11,672 nt of DNA. Origin: JBEAOO01 sp041164825 (lineage in GTDB: Bacteria > Pseudomonadota > Gammaproteobacteria > Burkholderiales > Burkholderiaceae_C). Made by a program: the position numbers and the translations under genes. Under the pieces are notes generated by a model. That model searched no databases and was not told where the DNA came from. It saw only the letters and a list, made by a program, of their open reading frames with translations. The DNA is taken from contig JBEAOO010000090.1 in NCBI GenBank assembly GCA_041164825.1, positions 1 through 11,672 of the forward strand, in the 5' to 3' direction. Shown here piece after piece: positions 5,270 through 11,672 of this stretch; the stretch's first letter is position 1; every line of letters begins with the position of its first letter.

Positions 5270-6672
5270 AATACATCAGCACCCGGGGCGACCAGACCCA
5301 GCGCGGCTTCTCCGAGATCCTGCTTGAAGGCCTGGCGCCCGATGGCGGCCTCTATTTGCCCACGCACTACCCCAAGATCGACGACGCCACGCTCACGCGC
5401 TGGCGCGGCCTGAGCTATGCCGATCTGGCGTTCGAGATCCTGTCGCTCTACATCGACGACATCCCGGCCGACGACCTGCGCAGCCTGGTGCAGCGCACCT
5501 ACACCGAAGCCGTGTACGGCACGCCCGAGATCACCCCGCTGAAGGCCTTGGAGCCGGGCCTGTACCTGCAAGCCTTGTCCAACGGCCCCACGCTGGCCTT
5601 CAAAGACATGGCCATGCAGTTGCTGGGCAACCTGTTCGAGTACGAGCTGGGCCGCCGCGGCGCGGAGCTCAACATTTTGGGTGCCACCTCGGGCGACACC
5701 GGCAGCGCGGCCGAGTACGCGATGCGCGGCAAAAAAGGCATCCGCGTGTTCATGCTCAGCCCGCACGGCCGCATGAGCCCGTTCCAGCAGGCGCAGATGT
5801 TCAGCCTGCAGGATGCCAACATCCACAACATCGCCATCGAAGGCGTGTTTGACGATTGCCAAGACATCGTCAAGGCCGTCAGCAACGACCTGGCCTTCAA
5901 GCGCGCGCACAAGATCGGCACCGTCAACTCCATCAACTGGGCGCGCTTGTTGGCCCAGGTGGTGTACTACTTTGCCGGCTACTTTCAGGCCACCGAGAGC
6001 AACACCGAGCAGGTCAGCATCGCCGTGCCTTCGGGCAACTTCGGCAACATCTGTGCAGGCCACGTGGCGCGCATGATGGGCTTGCCGGTGCGCCAGCTGG
6101 TGTTGGCCACCAACGAAAACAACGTGCTCGACGAGTTCTTCCGCACCGGCACCTACCGCGTGCGCGGCAGTGCCGAAACGTTTGAGACCTCCAGCCCGTC
6201 GATGGACATCAGCAAGGCCAGCAACTTCGAGCGCTTCGTGTTCGACCTGCTGGGCCGGGATGGCGCGCGGGTCAAGAGCCTGTTCAAAGACGCGGTCGAA
6301 ACCACCGGCGCGTTCACGGTCTCGCCCGAAGAGTTGGCGCGCATCGCCGGCTTCGGTTTTGTCTCTGGCAGCAGCAACCACGCCGACCGCCTGGCCACCA
6401 TCCGCGACACTTGGGCGCGCTTCCAGGTGATGGTCGACACCCACACGGCCGACGGCCTGAAGGTGGCGCGCCCGTTCGTGAAGGCCGGCGAACCCATGCT
6501 GGTGCTGGAAACCGCGCTGCCGGCCAAGTTTGCGGCCACGCTGGTGGAGGCCATTGGCCTCACGCCCGCACGCCCGGCCAAACTCGAAGGCATCGAAGAC
6601 TTGCCCAAGCGCTTTGTGGTGATGCCGGTGAACACGCAGCAGGTCAAAGACTTCGTTGTGGCCAACACCTGA
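5266..6672 (+). CDS. thrC: Threonine synthase
   Basis: This 468-aa PLP enzyme of fold type II converts O-phosphohomoserine to threonine and phosphate. The N-terminus MKYISTRG and LAPDGGLYLP are typical of the bacterial and fungal long form. SNGPTLAFKDMAMQ contains the PLP lysine K113. LGATSGDTGSAAEYAMRG and the phosphate-binding IAVPSGNFGNICAGHVARMMGL complete the set. The ATG sits inside the end of hom (ATGA overlap), with AAGGAAG about 10 bases upstream as ribosome binding site within hom. With hom it covers two of the three steps from aspartate semialdehyde to threonine; homoserine kinase is not in the window. mobB begins 8 bases after its stop, so the cofactor genes probably share its transcript. 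Confidence 0.96.
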   Translation: MKYISTRGDQTQRGFSEILLEGLAPDGGLYLPTHYPKIDDATLTRWRGLSYADLAFEILSLYIDDIPADDLRSLVQRTYTEAVYGTPEITPLKALEPGLYLQALSNGPTLAFKDMAMQLLGNLFEYELGRRGAELNILGATSGDTGSAAEYAMRGKKGIRVFMLSPHGRMSPFQQAQMFSLQDANIHNIAIEGVFDDCQDIVKAVSNDLAFKRAHKIGTVNSINWARLLAQVVYYFAGYFQATESNTEQVSIAVPSGNFGNICAGHVARMMGLPVRQLVLATNENNVLDEFFRTGTYRVRGSAETFETSSPSMDISKASNFERFVFDLLGRDGARVKSLFKDAVETTGAFTVSPEELARIAGFGFVSGSSNHADRLATIRDTWARFQVMVDTHTADGLKVARPFVKAGEPMLVLETALPAKFAATLVEAIGLTPARPAKLEGIEDLPKRFVVMPVNTQQVKDFVVANT

Positions 6673-6680
6673 GCCGCCGC

Positions 6681-7277
6681 ATGCGCGTTGTCGGATTCGC
6701 CGGCTACTCCGGCGCAGGCAAAACCACCTTGGTGACGGCGTTGGTGGCGCGTTTGCGCGCCACGGGCGTGCGCGTGTCGGTGATCAAACATGCGCACCAC
6801 CAGTTCGACATCGACAAGCCGGGCAAAGACTCGCACCGTCACCGTGAAGCCGGCGCGTTTGAGGTGCTGATCGCGTCCGACCGGCGCCTGGCCAAGATGC
6901 GCGAGTACGAGCTGCCGGCCGAGCCCTCGGTGCACCAATTGCTGCTGGAGTTGCACGACTGCGACTGGGTGCTGGTCGAGGGCTTCAAGCACGCCGACAT
7001 TCCCAAGCTCGAAGTGTGGCGAGCGGCGAACGACAAGCCGGTGCTGTACCCTCACGATGCCTTCATGGTGGCGGTGTGCGCTGACGCGGCATCCACCTTG
7101 CCCGAGCCCACCGGCCTGCCGCGCCTCGATCTGGACGACCCGGACGCGGTGCTGGCCTTTCTCCTCTCCGACCCTTCGCGCTATGACCACGCCAACCCGC
7201 TCCTCGTCGCCCCCGCCGTTGATGAGCCTGGACGCGGCGCTGGCGCAACTGCTGGCGGCCACCCCCGCGCTGACTGA
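6681..7277 (+). CDS. mobB: Molybdopterin-guanine dinucleotide biosynthesis protein MobB
   Basis: This P-loop GTPase (198 aa) accessory to molybdenum-cofactor maturation binds GTP and is thought to help MobA attach GMP to the cofactor. The N-terminus MRVVGFAGYSGAGKTTL holds Walker A with K14 and T15. KHAHHQFDIDKPGKDSHRHREAGA and WVLVEGFKHADIPKLEVWR are the MobB signatures. E. coli MobB has 175 aa, and the conserved fold ends here near residue 168. The last 30 or so residues (from about DPSRYDH) are rich in Gly, Ala and Pro, do not look like family sequence, and are encoded mostly by DNA that also encodes the start of moeA. The tail is probably a by-product of overlap selection. The ATG at 6681 follows thrC by 8 bases, with no strong Shine-Dalgarno. 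Confidence 0.93.
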   Translation: MRVVGFAGYSGAGKTTLVTALVARLRATGVRVSVIKHAHHQFDIDKPGKDSHRHREAGAFEVLIASDRRLAKMREYELPAEPSVHQLLLELHDCDWVLVEGFKHADIPKLEVWRAANDKPVLYPHDAFMVAVCADAASTLPEPTGLPRLDLDDPDAVLAFLLSDPSRYDHANPLLVAPAVDEPGRGAGATAGGHPRAD

Positions 7278-8439
7278 GCGCGAGACCCTGCCCACCGCCG
7301 AGGCCCTCGGCCGGGTGTTGGCGCAAGACCTGATCTCCCCTGTCAACGTGCCACCGGCCGACAACTCGGCCATGGATGGCTATGCCCTGCGTTGCGCCGA
7401 TGTGCCTGCGCCCGGCGCCGTGCTGGCCATCAGCCAGCGCATCCCTGCGGGCGTGGTGGGTGCGCCCTTGCTGGCCGGCACCGCAGCGCGCATCTTCACC
7501 GGCGCGCAAGTGCCCCAAGGCGCCGATGCCGTGCTGATGCAAGAGCAGTGCGAGGCGGTGGCGGGCGGGGTGCGTATTGTAGGTGCCGTGAGCCCGGGCT
7601 TGGCCATCCGCCGTCAGGGCGAAGACGTGGCGGTGGGCGATGTGGTGCTGCGCGCCGGCCGCCGCTTGGATGCGGCAGCGCTGGGCCTGGCCGCCACCGT
7701 GGGTGCGGCTGAATTGCCCGTGGCGCGCCGCCCGCGTGTGGCCTTGTTCAGCACCGGCGATGAGCTGGTGCTGCCCGGCCAGCCGCTGCCGCCCGGCGCC
7801 ATCTACAACTCCAACCGCGACACGCTCAAGGCCTTGTTGCGCGGCGTGGGTGCCGTGTGCACCGACCTCGGCATCGTGCCCGATCGGCTCGATGCCACGC
7901 GCGACGCGCTGCGCCGTGCCGCGCAAGGCCACGATTTGATTCTGACCAGCGGCGGCGTGTCGGTGGGCGAAGAAGACCATCTCAAGCCGGCGATGCAAGC
8001 CGAAGGCCGGCTGGACCTGTGGCAAGTGGCGATCAAACCTGGCAAGCCGCTGGCGTTTGGCGCCGTGCGCCGGGGGGCGCCAGGGCTGGGCGAGGCGCTG
8101 TTTGTGGGCCTGCCTGGCAATCCGGTGGCCAGCTTCATCACCTTCTTGCTCGCCGTGCGGCCGATGTTGCTGCGCATGCAAGGTGTGGCCGATGCCGACT
8201 TGCAGCCCGTGGGCTGGAGCGCCCGCGCCGACTTCGACTGGCCGCGCGCTGACAAGCGCCGCGAATTCTTGCGCGTGCGCCGCAATGCCAGCGGCGGGCT
8301 CGACCTCTACCCCAACCAAGGCTCGGGCGTGCTCAGCTCGGTGGCCTGGGCCGATGGTGTGGTCGACAACCCACCCGGCACCGTGATCGCGCATGGCGAC
8401 ACGGTGCGTTTTGTGCCCTTCGCGGAGTGGCTGGCATGA
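7183..8439 (+). CDS. moeA: Molybdopterin molybdenumtransferase MoeA (gephyrin-like)
   Basis: MoeA inserts molybdate into adenylylated molybdopterin, releasing AMP, to give active Mo-MPT. The product is 418 aa from the ATG at 7183, or 405 aa from the ATG at 7222; E. coli MoeA has 411. Marks are PPADNSAMDGYALR in domain 3/1, GEDV in the RRQGEDVAVGDVVL segment, the molybdopterin-binding core from RVALFSTGDELV through IYNSNRDTLKALLRGVGA to TSGGVSVGEEDHLKP (residues 255-269), then IKPGKPLAFG and GLPGNPVASFITF (from 309), and the C-terminal beta-barrel. Both starts lie within mobB. The upstream one gives MTTPTRSSSPPPLMSLDAAL, whose Pro-rich lead before SLDAAL fits what I recall of betaproteobacterial MoeA, so it is preferred with reservation. 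The stop overlaps moaD by 4 bases. Confidence 0.94.
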   Translation: MTTPTRSSSPPPLMSLDAALAQLLAATPALTERETLPTAEALGRVLAQDLISPVNVPPADNSAMDGYALRCADVPAPGAVLAISQRIPAGVVGAPLLAGTAARIFTGAQVPQGADAVLMQEQCEAVAGGVRIVGAVSPGLAIRRQGEDVAVGDVVLRAGRRLDAAALGLAATVGAAELPVARRPRVALFSTGDELVLPGQPLPPGAIYNSNRDTLKALLRGVGAVCTDLGIVPDRLDATRDALRRAAQGHDLILTSGGVSVGEEDHLKPAMQAEGRLDLWQVAIKPGKPLAFGAVRRGAPGLGEALFVGLPGNPVASFITFLLAVRPMLLRMQGVADADLQPVGWSARADFDWPRADKRREFLRVRRNASGGLDLYPNQGSGVLSSVAWADGVVDNPPGTVIAHGDTVRFVPFAEWLA

Positions 8440-8690
8440 ACATCCAGCTGCGTTTTTTTGCCTCGTTGCGTGAAGCGCTCGGCAGCGGCAGCGCCATCGA
8501 GCTGCCGGCGCCGGGCATGACGGTGGGCCAGTTGCGCGATCACCTGATCGGCCTCAGCCCGGCGCACGCCGAGGCCTTGCGCCGCGGCCGCGCGCTGCGT
8601 TGCGCGCTCAACCAGCAACTGTGCAGCGAAGATGCCGTGGTGCCCGATGGTGCCGAGTTGGCCTTCTTTCCGCCCGTTACCGGCGGCTGA
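8436..8690 (+). CDS. moaD: Molybdopterin synthase sulfur carrier subunit MoaD
   Basis: This 84-aa ubiquitin-like protein has the usual family length (E. coli 81 aa). It begins MNIQLRFFASLREALG and ends ELAFFPPVTGG. The C-terminal Gly-Gly is the essential feature: it is adenylylated by MoeB, turned into a thiocarboxylate, and donates sulfur to cPMP inside MoaE. The ATG overlaps the moeA stop (ATGA), and moaE begins 3 bases after the stop, so the two synthase subunits are translated together. An in-frame start at 8427 would add three residues and is less likely given the ATGA junction. No moeB is in the window, so activation must be supplied from elsewhere. Confidence 0.95.
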   Translation: MNIQLRFFASLREALGSGSAIELPAPGMTVGQLRDHLIGLSPAHAEALRRGRALRCALNQQLCSEDAVVPDGAELAFFPPVTGG

Positions 8691-8693
8691 GCC

Positions 8694-9194
8694 ATGGTCG
8701 CATCCACCCCGCGCGTGCGCGTTCAAACTGCCGACTTCGACCTCGGCGCCGAGGTGGCCGCCCTGCGCGCTGAGGACGGTGGTGTGGGCGCCATCGCCAG
8801 CTTTGTGGGCACCGTGCGCGACCGCAGCGACGGCCAAGGCGTGAGCCGGATGGAACTGGAGCACTACCCGGGCATGACCGAGGCCGCGATCGAGGCCATG
8901 ATCGACGAGGCGCTGCGGCGCTTCGACCTGCGCGCTGCGCGCGTGGTGCACCGCGTGGGCGAGCTGGCCGTGGGTGAGCAGATCGTGCTGGTGGCCGTCA
9001 CGTCGGCACACCGCGCGGCGGCGTTCCAGGGCTGTGAGTTCTTGATGGACTACCTGAAGACCCAGGCGCCATTTTGGAAAAAGGAAACCACGCCCGAGGG
9101 CGCGCGCTGGGTGGATGCCCGCGAGGCCGACGATGCGGCGCTGGCGCGTTGGGGCATCACCAGCAGCAACGCGCTGCCGAGCGCGGCAGCGTGA
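8694..9194 (+). CDS. moaE: Molybdopterin synthase catalytic subunit MoaE
   Basis: This 166-aa protein is the large subunit of the MoaD2-MoaE2 synthase, which converts cyclic pyranopterin monophosphate to molybdopterin using MoaD thiocarboxylate. Family marks are GAIASFVGTVRDRS, LEHYPGMTEAAIEAMIDEA, VVHRVGELAVGEQIVLVAVTSAHR (with the conserved Arg/His group) and MDYLKTQAPFWKKE, where K122 and K129 correspond to the conserved active-site lysines. The C-terminus is about 15 residues longer than E. coli MoaE and ends in a low-complexity Ser/Ala tail. It closes the molybdenum-cofactor group; a 125-base gap then separates it from clpB. No convincing terminator follows it. Confidence 0.95.
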   Translation: MVASTPRVRVQTADFDLGAEVAALRAEDGGVGAIASFVGTVRDRSDGQGVSRMELEHYPGMTEAAIEAMIDEALRRFDLRAARVVHRVGELAVGEQIVLVAVTSAHRAAAFQGCEFLMDYLKTQAPFWKKETTPEGARWVDAREADDAALARWGITSSNALPSAAA

Positions 9195-9223
9195 GCTGAA
9201 CCCCGGCGCGGCGCTCGCCCGGT

Positions 9224-9237
9224 TTGATCCAGGTCAG
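9224..9237 (+). promoter_or_regulatory. FNR/Anr-like box upstream of clpB
   Basis: TTGATCCAGGTCAG matches the FNR/Anr/Dnr consensus TTGAT-N4-ATCAA fully in the first half-site and at three of five bases in the second. It lies in the moaE-clpB gap, 82 bases before the clpB ATG. No AT-rich -10 is found where a class II promoter needs one (about 9260-9265), so activation of clpB from here is uncertain. It also overlaps a short CCAGG-TCAG-CCTGG palindrome (9229-9242), which may itself explain the resemblance. Confidence 0.3.
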
Positions 9238-9266
9238 CCTGGCGACGTACTCTGCATTGCGGCCGT

Positions 9267-9294
9267 CTTGAAGTCGGCCGGCATGGCCTCAGGT
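9267..9294 (+). promoter_or_regulatory. Candidate sigma-32 (RpoH) heat-shock promoter of clpB
   Basis: A perfect -35 CTTGAA (9267-9272) is followed after 14 bases by CCTCAGGT (9287-9294), which matches five of the seven fixed bases of the sigma-32 -10 CCCCATnT. The spacer is in the accepted range. Transcription would start near 9300, just before the Shine-Dalgarno, giving a short leader. clpB is a standard RpoH target in proteobacteria, which supports the call; the -10 match is imperfect. Confidence 0.55.
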
Positions 9295-9304
9295 TCGCAG
9301 TAAC

Positions 9305-9310
9305 CGGAGG
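9305..9310 (+). promoter_or_regulatory. Ribosome binding site of clpB
   Basis: CGGAGG lies 9 bases before the ATG at 9320. It is one of the two strongest Shine-Dalgarno sites in the window and fixes the clpB start. Confidence 0.8.
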
Positions 9311-9319
9311 ATTCATCCC

Positions 9320-11672
<2,353 letters not shown>

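Overview
The window is a stretch of GC-rich chromosomal DNA that looks like a betaproteobacterium of the Burkholderiales, probably near the Comamonadaceae. This is judged from recalled family sequences, gene order and codon use; no search was run. It is dense and mostly housekeeping. No transposase, integrase, phage gene, CRISPR array, tRNA or rRNA was seen.

Left arm (1-2481), all on the minus strand, read right to left: an Mth938/DUF498-domain protein (2104-2481), a Bcp/PrxQ-type peroxiredoxin (1527-1994) with its own terminator (1466-1486), a non-coding interval whose fold and local sequence resemble 6S RNA (about 1271-1430) followed by a strong intrinsic terminator (1224-1255), and a PIN-PhoH ATPase that runs off the left edge (1178 to 1).

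Divergent junction (2482-2647): perfect TATAAT on the minus strand overlaps an extended -10-like element on the plus strand, next to an imperfect inverted repeat. It probably drives the left arm one way and the biosynthetic run the other.

Right arm (2648-11672), all on the plus strand. First come amino-acid genes: alaA (alanine transaminase), hom (homoserine dehydrogenase) and thrC (threonine synthase). hom and thrC overlap by 4 bases; together they convert aspartate semialdehyde to threonine apart from the homoserine kinase step, whose gene is not here. After an 8-base gap come late molybdenum-cofactor genes mobB, moeA, moaD and moaE, tightly packed or overlapping. They supply both MPT synthase subunits, the molybdenum insertase and the MGD-related GTPase; moaA, moaC, moeB and mobA must lie elsewhere. 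After a 125-base gap holding a candidate sigma-32 promoter and an FNR/Anr-like box comes clpB, cut by the right edge after 784 codons.

I do not see an undescribed multi-gene system. The points most worth a second look are a 13-C homopolymer 43 bases before hom, the unannotated 6S-like RNA, the FNR-like box before clpB, the peroxiredoxin lacking the usual second cysteine, and the long mobB/moeA overlap.
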